A stretch of 64,000 nucleotides of DNA from Halobacterium sp. DL1 (GCA_000230955.3 CP007060.1:2782969-2846968); one strand, 5' to 3'; positions 52,341 through 62,034 are shown, counted from the stretch's first letter. Notes: generated from the letters alone by a model not told the origin. Program-made: numbers and translations.

Positions 52341-53348
52341 TCAGGTTCCGCCGCCGTTCGACCGGCCGTTGTTCCGCTCGGTGGCGAGCAGTTCGGCGGT
52401 CTGGACGGTGAGCGCGACGACCAGCGGCCCGGCGATGATGCCGACCGGACCGATGGTGAGCAGGCCGCCCGTGAAGCCGATGAAGTAGAGGCTCCCCGGG
52501 AGGTCCGCGGTCGACCGGGAGAGCCGCGGTCGCACGAGCACGTCGGGGAGCCACGCGACGATGACGCCCGCGACGACGAGGACGGTGATTGCGGCCGTGA
52601 CGTTCCCGATGCTGAGCTCGTAGGCCGCGATGCCGAGGACCACCAGCGACGGGCCGACGATGGGGACGAACTGGAGGACGCCCGCCGCGACGGCGAGCGT
52701 GAAGGGGTAGGGGATGCCGAGGGCGTAGAACACCGGGAGCGCCAAGATAGAGGTGGCGAGCGCCGTCGCCGCCTGGAGGACGTAGATGGCGTACAGCGTG
52801 GCGTTCGCCCGCTTCCCGAGCGCGTGGGCGACGTCGTGGTAGGAGTCCGGGAGCGTCGCCAGGAACGCCCGTTCGGCGTCCTCGTGGGCCAGCAACAGGC
52901 CGAACAGGAGCATCCCGAACAGCGTGAGTTTGAGTGCGATGACGGGGAGAGCGGAGGCGGCGTCGACGGCGAGCGTCGCGCCGTACTGGACGGCGGCGTC
53001 CACGACCAGGCCGATGTCGACGACGTAGGTGTACTCCAGGACGGAGATCGGGTACTCCTCGGGGAACCCCCGAAGGAGGTTGAGGAGCATCCCGATGCGC
53101 GTGCTGGCGAAGTAGAGCCCCAGCGCGACTGGGAGGGTGACCAGGAGGGAGGCGAGGGCGGCCGTGGCGGCGCTGGCGAACCACCGCGACAGGCCGAGAC
53201 GCTCGACGCGGTACAGCAGCGGGATGAGCAGGTAGGCGACCGTCCCGGCGAAGAAGACGGTGCCGACGACCGCGCCGAGCAACAGCCCAGAGAGCACGAG
53301 CAGCCCTCCGAGGAGCACGGCGAGGACGGCGTTTCGAGACAGTGGCAC
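52341..53348 (-). CDS. AI-2E family transporter (UPF0118)
   Basis: The 335-residue membrane protein has about eight transmembrane helices and the family's hallmark C-terminal stretch VPIVGPSLVVLGIAAYELSIGN and VVAGVIVAWLPDVLVRPRLSR. Members move small solutes or ions; autoinducer export is known for only a few. It is divergent from the thiamine transporter operon. Confidence 0.87.
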   Translation of the reverse strand: MPLSRNAVLAVLLGGLLVLSGLLLGAVVGTVFFAGTVAYLLIPLLYRVERLGLSRWFASAATAALASLLVTLPVALGLYFASTRIGMLLNLLRGFPEEYPISVLEYTYVVDIGLVVDAAVQYGATLAVDAASALPVIALKLTLFGMLLFGLLLAHEDAERAFLATLPDSYHDVAHALGKRANATLYAIYVLQAATALATSILALPVFYALGIPYPFTLAVAAGVLQFVPIVGPSLVVLGIAAYELSIGNVTAAITVLVVAGVIVAWLPDVLVRPRLSRSTADLPGSLYFIGFTGGLLTIGPVGIIAGPLVVALTVQTAELLATERNNGRSNGGGT

Positions 53349-53437
53349 ACCCGGAGTACCGAGAGGACCGACAAAAGCGTTGGCTCCCGCCGGTGGAAGC
53401 GACGCGTTTTTCTACCACAGGATGTAACAACCGAGTA

Positions 53438-54493
53438 ATGAAACGCCGAGAGTACCTCAGGGCCGCCGGCGCGGGCGTCGTCGGACTCGCCAGCGCGGGC
53501 TGTCTGGAGGTCGGCGGGAGCGAGCCGTCCGGACCGCTGACTATCGCCACGTACGACTCGTTCTTCGGCGACGAGGGGACCGCGGGGCGGTGGCTCAAGG
53601 ACCAGTGGGAGGCCGACCACGACGTCGACGTCGAGTTCACCGCGCCGAGCAACGGCATCAACGAGTTCATCCAGCGGAAGAAACAGGGCGCCACCATCGA
53701 GGCCGACCTGTTCCTCGGGCTGAACACGCCCGACCTCGTCCGGGTCGACCAGGCGCTCCCGGACACCGCGCTCTTCGACGACCTGCGGGGGGACCTCGAC
53801 AACGACGGCGACATCAAACCCGAACTCGAGGTCGACCCGGAGAACCGCGCTGTCGCCTACGACACGGGGTACGTCACGCTCGTCTACGACGGCACCGAGA
53901 CCGAGAACCCGGAGACGTTCGACGCGCTCCTGGACCCAGAGTACGAGGGAGCGCTGCTCGCCCAGAACGCCCAGTCGAGCGACCCCGGCCTCGCGTTCCT
54001 CCTCTGGACCATCCACCAGAAGGGGGCCGACGGCTACCTCGACTACTGGGCAGGGCTCGTCGAGAACGACATCCGCATCCTCGACGACTGGCAACCCGCC
54101 TACGACGCGTTCCTCAACGGCGAGCGCCCCATCGTCGTCTCCTACTCCACCGACCAGGTGTACTACAACGAGGAGGACCAGCTCCCCCGCCACCAGGTCG
54201 GCTTCCTGAACGACGAGGGGTACGCGAACCCGGAGACCGTCGCGCGGTTCGCTGGCGCCGACCGCGCGGAGACGGCCGCCGAGTTCGTCGACTTCCTGTT
54301 GACCGACGAGGCACAGCGAAACGTCGCCGTGAACAACGTCCAGTTCCCCGCCACGACGACGGCGGAACTGCCCGAGGAGTACGCCCAGTACGCCTACGAG
54401 CCGCCCGAGCCGGTGACGTTTACGTACGAAGAGCTCGCAGGGAACGTCGAGGAATGGACAGAATCGTGGGCACAGCAGGTCGCGAGCAACTGA
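53438..54493 (+). CDS. thiB: Thiamine ABC transporter substrate-binding lipoprotein
   Basis: The 351-residue protein has a twin-arginine signal (MKRREYLRAAGAG) and a lipobox-type LASAGC, so it is exported folded and lipid-anchored. TIATYDSFFGDEG, the aDvvlGLN-like ADLFLGLN, and VVSYSTDQVYY match the ThiB/TbpA thiamine-binding family. The start ATG follows an AT-rich TAACAACCGAGTA. It begins the thiB-thiP-thiQ operon. No thiamine riboswitch was seen in the 90 bp before it. Confidence 0.88.
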   Translation: MKRREYLRAAGAGVVGLASAGCLEVGGSEPSGPLTIATYDSFFGDEGTAGRWLKDQWEADHDVDVEFTAPSNGINEFIQRKKQGATIEADLFLGLNTPDLVRVDQALPDTALFDDLRGDLDNDGDIKPELEVDPENRAVAYDTGYVTLVYDGTETENPETFDALLDPEYEGALLAQNAQSSDPGLAFLLWTIHQKGADGYLDYWAGLVENDIRILDDWQPAYDAFLNGERPIVVSYSTDQVYYNEEDQLPRHQVGFLNDEGYANPETVARFAGADRAETAAEFVDFLLTDEAQRNVAVNNVQFPATTTAELPEEYAQYAYEPPEPVTFTYEELAGNVEEWTESWAQQVASN

Positions 54494-56322
54494 CGGCGGC
54501 CGCCGACCGGCTGGGACTCGGCGCCGCCGTCGAGCGACTGGGGCTGCGCGCGGCCGGCCTCCTCACGCTCGTCGTCCTCGGCGTCGTCTTCTACTACCCC
54601 GTCTGGTCGGTGTTCGCCGAGGCGTTCGGGAGCGCCGCCGCCCCGGTCCGCGCGGTGCTCACCTCGGAGTTCTACGTCGGCGCAGCACACGGCCTGTTCA
54701 CCGACCCGCTGGGGGTGCCCGCCGACGTCCTGGCGTGGCTCGCGAGCGTCCGTTTCCGCGTCGCGTGGACGGGTCTGCTCCCCGACGTCTGGGTGACCTA
54801 TCCGCGCGTGCGGAAGGGGCTGTTCGGGTTCACGACCTACCAGGCCGCGCTCTCGACGCTCGCGAGCGTCGTCCTCGGACTCCCCGGTGCGTACGTCCTC
54901 GCGCGCTTCGAGTTCCCCGGGCGGCGCACGCTGAAGGCCCTGACCATCCTCCCGTTCGTCCTCCCCTCCATCATGGTCGTCGTCGGCTTCGTCGCGACGT
55001 TCGGGCAGTTCGGCACCGTCAACGACCTGCTCGCGGGCCTCGGCCTGGGGCGCGTCCAGATGCTGTACACGCTCGAGCTGGTGGTGCTCGCCCACGCCTT
55101 CTACAACGCGCCGCTCGTCACGCGGATGGTCGGGACGGCCTGGGAGAACGTCGACGCGAGCGCCGTCGAGACGGCGCGCTCGCTCGGTGCGAACCCGTTC
55201 CGGGCGTTCCGTGACGTCGTCGCACCCCAGTTGGTGCCGGCGCTCGCCGCGAGCGCGGTGCTGACGTTCGTGTTCACGTTCATGACGTTCCCCATCGTGC
55301 TCGCGCTCGGCGGCCTCCAGCTCGCGACCGTGGAGGTGTGGCTCTACGCCCGCGTCCAGCAACTCGACTACGAGACGGCGGCCGCTCTCGCTACGCTCGA
55401 GACGCTGTTCTCGCTCTCACTGACGTACGTCTACCTGCGCTACGAGGCGCGCCGGGCGGCCAGCGGCACGAACAACCCGCTCCCGCGGAGCCGCCTCCTC
55501 GACGCCGACACCGTCCGGGAGTGGCTCGTCCGGGCGGGCATCGCAGTCTACGGCGTCGTCGTCGCGTTCGTCTTCCTCGCGCCGCTGGCGAGCATGGTGC
55601 TGGCGAGTTTCGGCGGCGCCGCCGACCCCACGCTGGAGTGGTGGCGCTTCCTCGTCGAGCGGCAGTCCGGGAGCCGCACGCAGCCCTCGACAGCCGTCTG
55701 GAACTCGCTGCTGTTCGGCGTCGGCGCGCTCGCGCTCGCGCTCCCGATGGGCGTCGTCGTCGCGGCGTTCTCCGCGCGCGGCGGTCGCGGCCGGAAGGTC
55801 GCCGACGCGGTCCTAATGGCGCCCATCGCCGTCTCCGGCATCGTCGTCGGCTTCGGGATGTTGCAGTCGCTGGTCTTCGGCGTCGAACTGTTCGGCGTGC
55901 GCATCAGCGTCGTCGGCCCCGCGGTGGTCGTCGCCGCCCACGCCGTCGCCGGCTACCCGTTCGTGGTGCGGAACGTCGCGCCGATGCTGTCTTCCGTCGA
56001 CCAGCGCCTCGTGGAGTCCGCGCGAGCGCTCGGAGCGAGCCGGGGCCGCGCGCTGTGGGACGTCGAACTGCCGCTCGTCTGGCCGGGCGTGCTGGCGGGC
56101 GCGGCGTTCGCGTTCGCCATCAGCATCGGCGAGTTCGACGCCACCGTGCTGCTCGCGAGCGACGGCACGTACACGATGCCCGTCGCCCTGAAGCGCTACC
56201 TCGTGGACCGCACGGCGGGCCCAAGCGTCGGCCCGGCGGCCGCGATGGGGACAGTGCTGCTCATCGTCACGGCCGCCAGTTTCGTGGTCATCGACCGCGT
56301 CGGGGGGCGGTACAGACCGTGA
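54454..56322 (+). CDS. thiP: Thiamine ABC transporter permease (fused two-domain)
   Basis: This 622-residue membrane protein has two copies of the binding-protein-dependent transport domain, each with the EAA loop: ETARSLGANPFRAFRDVVAPQL in the first and ESARALGASRGRALWDVELPLV in the second, as in ThiP and AfuB-type fused permeases. The likely ATG at 54454 lies 40 nt inside thiB; a GTG 12 nt later is possible. Its stop overlaps the thiQ GTG. Confidence 0.9.
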   Translation: MDRIVGTAGREQLTAAADRLGLGAAVERLGLRAAGLLTLVVLGVVFYYPVWSVFAEAFGSAAAPVRAVLTSEFYVGAAHGLFTDPLGVPADVLAWLASVRFRVAWTGLLPDVWVTYPRVRKGLFGFTTYQAALSTLASVVLGLPGAYVLARFEFPGRRTLKALTILPFVLPSIMVVVGFVATFGQFGTVNDLLAGLGLGRVQMLYTLELVVLAHAFYNAPLVTRMVGTAWENVDASAVETARSLGANPFRAFRDVVAPQLVPALAASAVLTFVFTFMTFPIVLALGGLQLATVEVWLYARVQQLDYETAAALATLETLFSLSLTYVYLRYEARRAASGTNNPLPRSRLLDADTVREWLVRAGIAVYGVVVAFVFLAPLASMVLASFGGAADPTLEWWRFLVERQSGSRTQPSTAVWNSLLFGVGALALALPMGVVVAAFSARGGRGRKVADAVLMAPIAVSGIVVGFGMLQSLVFGVELFGVRISVVGPAVVVAAHAVAGYPFVVRNVAPMLSSVDQRLVESARALGASRGRALWDVELPLVWPGVLAGAAFAFAISIGEFDATVLLASDGTYTMPVALKRYLVDRTAGPSVGPAAAMGTVLLIVTAASFVVIDRVGGRYRP

Positions 56323-57338
56323 CCCGCCTCGAACTCGACGGCGTGACGCGGCGGTTCGGCGGCACGACGGCCGTCGACGACGTGAGTCTGACCGTCGAGG
56401 ACGGCGAGTTCTTCACGCTCGTCGGGCCCTCGGGCTGCGGGAAGACGACGACGCTCCGGCTCATCGCGGGCTTCGAGTCGCCGGACGCGGGCGACGTCCG
56501 CTTCGGCGGCGAGTCGATGACCGGCGTCCCACCAGAGGACCGCGACGTCGGCATCGTCTTCCAGAGCTACGCGCTGTTCCCGCACATGAGCGTCGCGGAG
56601 AACGTCGCCTACGGCCTGCGCTTCCGAGACCCGCCGGGCGACCAGACGACCGACGAGCGCGTCGACGAACTGCTCGAACTCGTCGACCTGCCCGGGATGG
56701 GCGAGCGGTCGCCCGACCAGCTCTCCGGCGGGCAACAGCAGCGCGTCGCCCTCGCGAGGGCGCTGGCCCCCGGCCCCAGCGTCCTGCTGCTCGACGAACC
56801 GATGAGCGCGCTCGACGCCCGCCTCCGGGAGCGACTGCGGGTGCAGGTCAAGCAGATCCAGTCGGAACTCGACATCACCACCGTCTACGTGACCCACGAC
56901 CAGGAGGAGGCGCTCTCCATCTCCGACCGCCTCGCGGTGCTGCACGCCGGGCGCGTCGAGCAGGTCGGGACGCCCGAGGAAGTGTACCGCCAACCGGCCT
57001 CCCGGTTCGTCGCGTCGTTCCTCGGCGACAACAACGTCTTCGAGGGTGGAGCTCCAGTCGAAACGGAGGGGTGTTGGGTTCGTGTCAGCGGTTCCGAATT
57101 CAAACTCGGGGAGGCGATAGACGGCCGAACGACGCTCTGTGTACGGCCGGAGTCCCTCCGCTTCGACTGCGAACAGAACCGGTTCGCGGTGCGCGTCGAG
57201 AGCGTCGAGTTCCTCGGGGACGCCTACCGCGTCCACTGCGACTGGAACGGACAGGACGTCCTCGTGAAGACCCGCGACGCGCCGCCTACGGGGGAGGCCG
57301 TCCTCGGCTTCGCCCCCGCGGACGCGACGTTGCTGTAG
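56319..57338 (+). CDS. thiQ: Thiamine ABC transporter ATP-binding protein
   Basis: The 339-residue ATPase carries Walker A GPSGCGKTTT, signature LSGGQQQRVALARAL, Walker B LLLDEPMSALDARLRE and the switch THDQEEA, then a C-terminal TOBE-like domain with CVRPESLRF, so it resembles PotA/FbpC-type subunits rather than the short bacterial ThiQ. The start is GTG inside the thiP stop. The sequence 57052-57073 inside it resembles an ORB element. Confidence 0.88.
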   Translation: MTRLELDGVTRRFGGTTAVDDVSLTVEDGEFFTLVGPSGCGKTTTLRLIAGFESPDAGDVRFGGESMTGVPPEDRDVGIVFQSYALFPHMSVAENVAYGLRFRDPPGDQTTDERVDELLELVDLPGMGERSPDQLSGGQQQRVALARALAPGPSVLLLDEPMSALDARLRERLRVQVKQIQSELDITTVYVTHDQEEALSISDRLAVLHAGRVEQVGTPEEVYRQPASRFVASFLGDNNVFEGGAPVETEGCWVRVSGSEFKLGEAIDGRTTLCVRPESLRFDCEQNRFAVRVESVEFLGDAYRVHCDWNGQDVLVKTRDAPPTGEAVLGFAPADATLL

Positions 57339-57426
57339 CAAGAGGAGTGGCAGTGTCGTCGGGGTAGCACAGCGTCCGAGGGTCACCACCGGTGTGTTTA
57401 TCCGCCGACCCGGCGTTTACTCCCGG

Positions 57427-57612
57427 ATGAAGATTCGTGGAATTTTCCAGCCGGAATCGGGTGGTGGGGTCTGGGAGTTCGGTGCACTCGGCGCGATTGG
57501 CGGCGTCGTCGCTGGTGTCGTGGTCGGCCCTGACGGGAACCCGCTCCTCTGGGCGTCCGTCGGTGGCGTCCTCGGTATACTGGCCGGCCTCCTCGCTGCG
57601 GAGTTGCAGTAG
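57427..57612 (+). CDS. 61-residue membrane protein
   Basis: After MKIRGIFQPESGGGVWEFGA two Gly/Ala-rich hydrophobic segments follow (AIGGVVAGVVVG and SVGGVLGILAGLLAAEL), separated by a short PDGNPLL turn. This suggests a small hairpin membrane protein. No named family is recognised. It stands 88 bp after thiQ. Confidence 0.55.
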   Translation: MKIRGIFQPESGGGVWEFGALGAIGGVVAGVVVGPDGNPLLWASVGGVLGILAGLLAAELQ

Positions 57613-57652
57613 CGTCCGGTGCTGTTTCGGGGTGTGAGTGAGCGTGGTGCGC

Positions 57653-58330
57653 TCAGGGCGCGACGCCGACCGTCAGGAGCGTGCCGTAGGTTCGGTAGCG
57701 CTCGACCATCTCCGCGCGGGTCTCGAAGCCCTCGTGGGGGAACGCACCGGCCGCCGGGATGTCGACGTCGCGGTCGGCGACGTTGTCCTGCTCGGCGACG
57801 TGGAGGCCGGCGTCGCGGAACGCCTCGCGGTACTCCGAGCGGTCCCAGCGGGTCATCTCCACAGAGATGTTCTCCTGCCAGTCGTGGCTGTGGACGTTCT
57901 CCTCGTAGTAGTTCACCGCACAGTAGAACGTCCCACCGGGGGCGAGGACGCGACTGATCTCCGCGAGCGTCTCGTGGGGGTCGGCGGCGTAGTAGAACGC
58001 CTCCATGCTGAAGACGTGGTCGACGCTGTCGTCGGCGAAGGGGAGCGACCCGAAGTCGCCGACCACGAAGCCGACACTGTCGTCCTCGGTGTACGAGCGC
58101 GCGTTTCGAACCATCTCCGGGGCGCCGTCGAGGCCGTAGCCGCGGGCCACGCCGCGTTCGCGGAGCGCGCGGAGCGCGTAGCCGCTGCCCGTACCGAGGT
58201 CGAGCACGTAATCGTCGTCCTCGACGGGCATCCGCGCGAGCACGTGCTTGGCCGTCTGCCAGTGGCGGTCCTCCATCCCCCGGTCGCGGCCAGAGGCCGC
58301 CCACTCGTCGAACTCCTCGCGAACGCTCAT
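57653..58330 (-). CDS. Class I SAM-dependent methyltransferase
   Basis: The 225-residue protein has motif I VLDLGTGSGYALR, motif II-like GLDGAPEM, GDFGSLPFADDSVDHVF (motif III/IV) and VLAPGGTFYC (post-motif). These mark the Methyltransf_11 group. The acceptor is unknown. MSVREEFDEW was chosen as the start; the longer frame upstream is proline/arginine-rich and non-coding. Confidence 0.85.
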   Translation of the reverse strand: MSVREEFDEWAASGRDRGMEDRHWQTAKHVLARMPVEDDDYVLDLGTGSGYALRALRERGVARGYGLDGAPEMVRNARSYTEDDSVGFVVGDFGSLPFADDSVDHVFSMEAFYYAADPHETLAEISRVLAPGGTFYCAVNYYEENVHSHDWQENISVEMTRWDRSEYREAFRDAGLHVAEQDNVADRDVDIPAAGAFPHEGFETRAEMVERYRTYGTLLTVGVAP

Positions 58331-58425
58331 ACCGGAAGGAGAGCCGCGTGGGGGAAAACGACACCGGAGTCGGTCGTGGGACCCCGGAGCGGTGCCGTTT
58401 TCCCCCCAGTACACCTTGAGAGTGT

Positions 58426-58863
58426 ATGGTCGGTCGGAACCAGCGGTACGCGCTCGCCGACTCCGCCCAGCAAGTCGTCGGCGGCTTCCTGCTCGCGGGG
58501 CCGTTCGTCGTCACCGAGGAGGTGTGGATCCTCGCGAACGAGATGGTCTGGTACAACGTCCTCGCGACGGTCGCCATCGTCTTCGCCATCGGCTACGGCG
58601 CGCTCTATCAGGCCGACGCCGGGCGGGACCCGGACCGCGAGGCGGAGGTCGGCGGGATTCCGGTGCGGTTCGTCTCCCTGATGATCGTCTCCTTCGGGTC
58701 GGTGCTTGTCCTCGGAATCGCTATCACCGCACCCACGACGTTCGCCGAGCAGCTAGAACTCGGCACCGAACCGGCGGTGGTCGCGGCGCTCACGCTGAAA
58801 GCGACGACCGTGGGCGCCATCTTCAGCGTCGTCGGCGCGGCGACAGCCGACAGCGTGTTCTGA
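58426..58863 (+). CDS. DUF2391 family membrane protein
   Basis: The 145-residue protein has four hydrophobic segments and the phrases QVVGGFLLAGPFVVTEEVW and GAIFSVVGAATADSVF, resembling the TIGR02587/DUF2391 family of putative integral membrane proteins. Function unknown. Its 5' end is 95 bp from the divergent methyltransferase. Confidence 0.72.
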   Translation: MVGRNQRYALADSAQQVVGGFLLAGPFVVTEEVWILANEMVWYNVLATVAIVFAIGYGALYQADAGRDPDREAEVGGIPVRFVSLMIVSFGSVLVLGIAITAPTTFAEQLELGTEPAVVAALTLKATTVGAIFSVVGAATADSVF

Positions 58864-59046
58864 GCGGGAGGCCGACTGCTGGGAGGCCTCCGAATGCTCG
58901 AACGGTGACCAAAGGGAGCCGTGAGAGTCGCGGGCTTCGAGGGCCTACGGAGTTGGGTGCTGCCTCCGCCACTGTCGTTCGTTCGTCTGAACACGAGTGA
59001 CGCCGCCACCCGCAACATTAAGACGACGCGACCGTTTTCCTGCCGT

Positions 59047-59625
59047 ATGGACTACGACCTCGCCATCGAGGGTGCGCCGGACGCCGTCCCGGGCGGCACT
59101 GTCGTACTGTTGCTCCACCCGAGCACCGGCGAGACGGACCGGATGGACACCGACTTCCTGAAGACCGACACCGACCACTTCCTCGTCGTCTCCACGCGGA
59201 CCACCGCCCGCGAGGTGACCCAGAAGCTGGAGTACTACGACGTCGACGAGGACCGCGCCGAGATCCTGGACACGCTCTCCGTCGAACGCGGCTACTCCCG
59301 GCGGGGCGCCAGCCACATCCACTACGTCTCCTCGCCAGACGACGTGGACGGCATCCTCTCGGCCGTCGAGTCGTTCCTCACCGACAACCCCGGGAAGCGC
59401 CGCGTGAGCTTCGACTCCCTCACGGAACTCGCCTACTACGCCGACGAAGAGCGGGCCCTCGACGCGCTGGTGCGCCTCGGCGACCTCCTCGAGGAACACG
59501 ACGCCGTGGCGCTCGTCCACGTCTCACAGGAGGTCCACAGCGACTACGTGCTCGACGAGTTCCGCGACGCCAGCGACATCGTCGTCGAACTCGGGCAGGA
59601 CGGCGACGTCGTCACCGACTACTGA
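59047..59625 (+). CDS. HTR-like/RecA-fold haloarchaeal protein
   Basis: The 192-residue protein has a RecA/KaiC-like layout (VVLLLHPSTGETD near the start, RRVSFDSLTELAYY and VALVHVSQEVH later) but no Walker A lysine, so it is unlikely to hydrolyse ATP. Haloarchaeal genomes label such genes 'HTR-like'. ATTAAG lies about 30 bp before the ATG. Its 3' end overlaps the convergent gene by 7 nt. Confidence 0.6.
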   Translation: MDYDLAIEGAPDAVPGGTVVLLLHPSTGETDRMDTDFLKTDTDHFLVVSTRTTAREVTQKLEYYDVDEDRAEILDTLSVERGYSRRGASHIHYVSSPDDVDGILSAVESFLTDNPGKRRVSFDSLTELAYYADEERALDALVRLGDLLEEHDAVALVHVSQEVHSDYVLDEFRDASDIVVELGQDGDVVTDY

Positions 59626-60410
59626 GCGCCGCGCTCCCCGTCGTCGAACAGCTTTTCGGCCCACTTCACCGCGTAGCTCGCGCCGTGTCGGCGGTACGCG
59701 AGCGTGTCGAGCGCGGCGAACGGCGCGGGCAGGTCGACGCCGTGTTTCACGCCGCTGCAGGCGAGTTCCGCGGCGTCCGAGAACGACGTCTCCCCGCGAG
59801 CGATCTCCCCGGAGAGACCGCTGATTCGGGGCTGGATGCGCTCGCCTGCGTCGACCCACGCGTCGTGCAGGCCGGGGTAGTCGTCCGCCCAGCCTGCGAA
59901 CTCGTCGCGCGTGTGCAAGCCGCGGTAGGCGTCGCAGCCGGCTGCGGCCAACTGGTAGACGGCGGCCGGCTTGCCGTCGACTGCGGCGTCGAACGCGCGG
60001 TACTGCTCCCCGAAGAAGCCGAGGAACTGCTCGGGGAGGTCGAGGCCGGCCTCGACGAGCGCCTCCGCGACCAGGAACTCCGCGAACGCGTCGGGCGTCC
60101 CGTCCATGCGGGCCTTGACGAACACCACGGGCGGGTCCGTCTGGGTGGTCCACGCGACGGCGCCGTCGCCCGGTGTGCCGACGAGGAACTCCGCGGTGGT
60201 CAACCGACCGAGGAGTTCGGGCGCGTCGGCGGGGAGCCACGACTCGTCGTAGTCGTGGGGAGCGATTGCGTCGGTGAGAAGCGCGAGGTCGTCGCGGTGC
60301 TCCGGGGGGAGCGTCTGGAAGTCCCGCGCACAGTCGAGGACGAGCGCGCCCGGCGCGTACGCCTCGCGGACGGCCGCCAGTTCGTCCCCGAGGTCGCGCT
60401 CGGAGAACAT
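59619..60410 (-). CDS. Conserved haloarchaeal hypothetical protein (263 residues)
   Basis: No catalytic motif is visible; the protein is acidic and mostly helical with YQLAAAGCDAYRGLHTRDEFAGW as its most distinctive region. I believe it belongs to a haloarchaea-only family (DUF7089-like, not certain). The ATG comes directly after the stop of a 27-residue membrane mini-gene and the two form an operon. Confidence 0.65.
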   Translation of the reverse strand: MFSERDLGDELAAVREAYAPGALVLDCARDFQTLPPEHRDDLALLTDAIAPHDYDESWLPADAPELLGRLTTAEFLVGTPGDGAVAWTTQTDPPVVFVKARMDGTPDAFAEFLVAEALVEAGLDLPEQFLGFFGEQYRAFDAAVDGKPAAVYQLAAAGCDAYRGLHTRDEFAGWADDYPGLHDAWVDAGERIQPRISGLSGEIARGETSFSDAAELACSGVKHGVDLPAPFAALDTLAYRRHGASYAVKWAEKLFDDGERGAQ

Positions 60411-60494
60411 CTACGCGACGTTGAGGATGATGAACAGCGACAGTACCGCGGCGATACCGACGGACGCGACGACGAGTTTCGTGGCCGTGCTCAT
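60411..60494 (-). CDS. 27-residue single-helix membrane miniprotein
   Basis: The frame codes MSTATKLVVASVGIAAVLSL then FIILNVA, one transmembrane helix with a short positively charged start. The TAG is immediately followed by the ATG of the next gene, with no spacer. This tight coupling and the good membrane-helix profile support a real gene; function unknown. Confidence 0.6.
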   Translation of the reverse strand: MSTATKLVVASVGIAAVLSLFIILNVA

Positions 60495-60552
60495 GGTCGA
60501 CAGTTCGCCCGCTGTGACTTAAATTGCTGTCGTTCGCGGTGCTCGCCGCGGT

Positions 60553-62034
60553 TCAGTCCGCGGTCGTCGGGGTGCCGTACGCGCGCCACGCCCCGGACCG
60601 GAAGCGGACGAAGTTGACGACCGCGCGGGCGTAGAGGTCCCCGAGGATGGCCGCGAAGATGGCGGCCAGCCCCCATCCCATCCCGGGCGCGACCGAGAGC
60701 GCGGGGATAACGAGCGGACCGAGCGCGAACGGCCCCGCAGCGATGGCGTAGCCCACCGGGAGCGCAGCGAACGCAAGCGGCAGGCGCACGGCGTAGGTGC
60801 CGAGGATGCCGCCGTAGAATGGCCAGCGGGTGTCGCCGGCGCCGCGAAGACCACCGCGCAGCGTCCGCGAGACGGAGAAGCCGGCGACGCCGAGGCCGAA
60901 GACGCGGATGAACGTCACCGTCAGCGCCACGTCGCCGGCGCCGAACGAGCGGGCGATGGCGCCGGCAGCGAGGAAAATGGCGGCGCCGATGAGCAACTGC
61001 GTGGCGAGCGCGATGCGGAGGGTCTGCCAGCCGTAGTCCGCCGCCTCGTCGGGGTCGTTCGCGCCGAGACGCTGACCAACGAGGGTGCTCGCGGCCGTCG
61101 CGTACCCCCACGCGGGCATCAGCGCGAGTAACATCACGCGCCGCCCGATGGCGTACGCCGCGACAGTCGTCGGCCCGAACACGCCGAGGACGAAGAGGAA
61201 CGGGAACCGGCCAAACGTCCGCGAGAGCCGCGTCCCCGCCAGCGGGAGGGCGACGCGCACGATTTCGGTGGCGATGGCCGAGTCCCACTGCTTCCCGCCG
61301 AGGTCGAGCGAGACGCTCCAGCGGCCGGAGACGAGCACGGCGAAGAAGACGACGCCGGCGAGTGCGTTCGAGAGCGCCGTGCCCCACGCCGCACCGACCA
61401 CCCCGAGTCTCGGGAAACCGAGGAGGCCGAAGATGAGCAGGGCGTTCAACACGATGTTCGTCGGGAGCGTGACGAGGCGGACGTACATCGGGGTCTTCGT
61501 GTCGCCCGCTCCCGCGAGCGCCCGCGCGGCGATCATGCTCCAGAATCGGAACGCCACCGAGAGCATCACCACGCGGAGGTAGTCCGCGCCGAGCGCGGTC
61601 GTCTCGGGGTCGTTCGCGAGCAGGCCCACGAGGGGGTCGGCGTAGAGCCAGGTGCCGACCGTGATGGGGACCGAGAGGAGCAGAGAGAGCCACAGCGACT
61701 GCTTGATGGCGAAGTCCGCGGCGACGTCGTCCTCGGCGCCCTTCAGCCGTGAGACGACGCTGATGGTGCCGCTCGTGAGCGCGAGCGCGAGACCGTACGG
61801 GATAAAGTAGTACTGGAAGCCGAACTCGAGGGCGGCGACGGCGGTGTCGCCGACGGCGATGCTCACCATGAAGAAGTCCGCGGTGCGCAACAGCGTCCGG
61901 AGGCCGCCGGTGACCATCGCGGGAACCGCGAGGTCGAACGCCTCCTCGCCCTTCTCCCGGTCGAGGAGGCCGAGTCTCGCGAGCGTCGCCGGGAACGCGG
62001 CGAGGAGCGCGGCGATACGGTCGCGGAGGGACAT
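60553..62034 (-). CDS. MATE family multidrug efflux transporter
   Basis: The 493-residue protein has twelve predicted hydrophobic segments in two halves and MATE landmarks: VPAMVTGGLRTLLRTADFFMVS, RALAGAGDTKTPMYVRL in the first half and GGLRGAGDTRWPFYGGI as its repeat in the second. It would export cationic drugs or dyes with Na+ or H+ exchange. Confidence 0.9.
   Translation of the reverse strand: MSLRDRIAALLAAFPATLARLGLLDREKGEEAFDLAVPAMVTGGLRTLLRTADFFMVSIAVGDTAVAALEFGFQYYFIPYGLALALTSGTISVVSRLKGAEDDVAADFAIKQSLWLSLLLSVPITVGTWLYADPLVGLLANDPETTALGADYLRVVMLSVAFRFWSMIAARALAGAGDTKTPMYVRLVTLPTNIVLNALLIFGLLGFPRLGVVGAAWGTALSNALAGVVFFAVLVSGRWSVSLDLGGKQWDSAIATEIVRVALPLAGTRLSRTFGRFPFLFVLGVFGPTTVAAYAIGRRVMLLALMPAWGYATAASTLVGQRLGANDPDEAADYGWQTLRIALATQLLIGAAIFLAAGAIARSFGAGDVALTVTFIRVFGLGVAGFSVSRTLRGGLRGAGDTRWPFYGGILGTYAVRLPLAFAALPVGYAIAAGPFALGPLVIPALSVAPGMGWGLAAIFAAILGDLYARAVVNFVRFRSGAWRAYGTPTTAD

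Noticed and set aside
53349..53437. Possible thiamine riboswitch ahead of thiB
   Set aside because: The 90 bp lack the CTGAGA and other TPP-aptamer core bases and the start seems to be leaderless.
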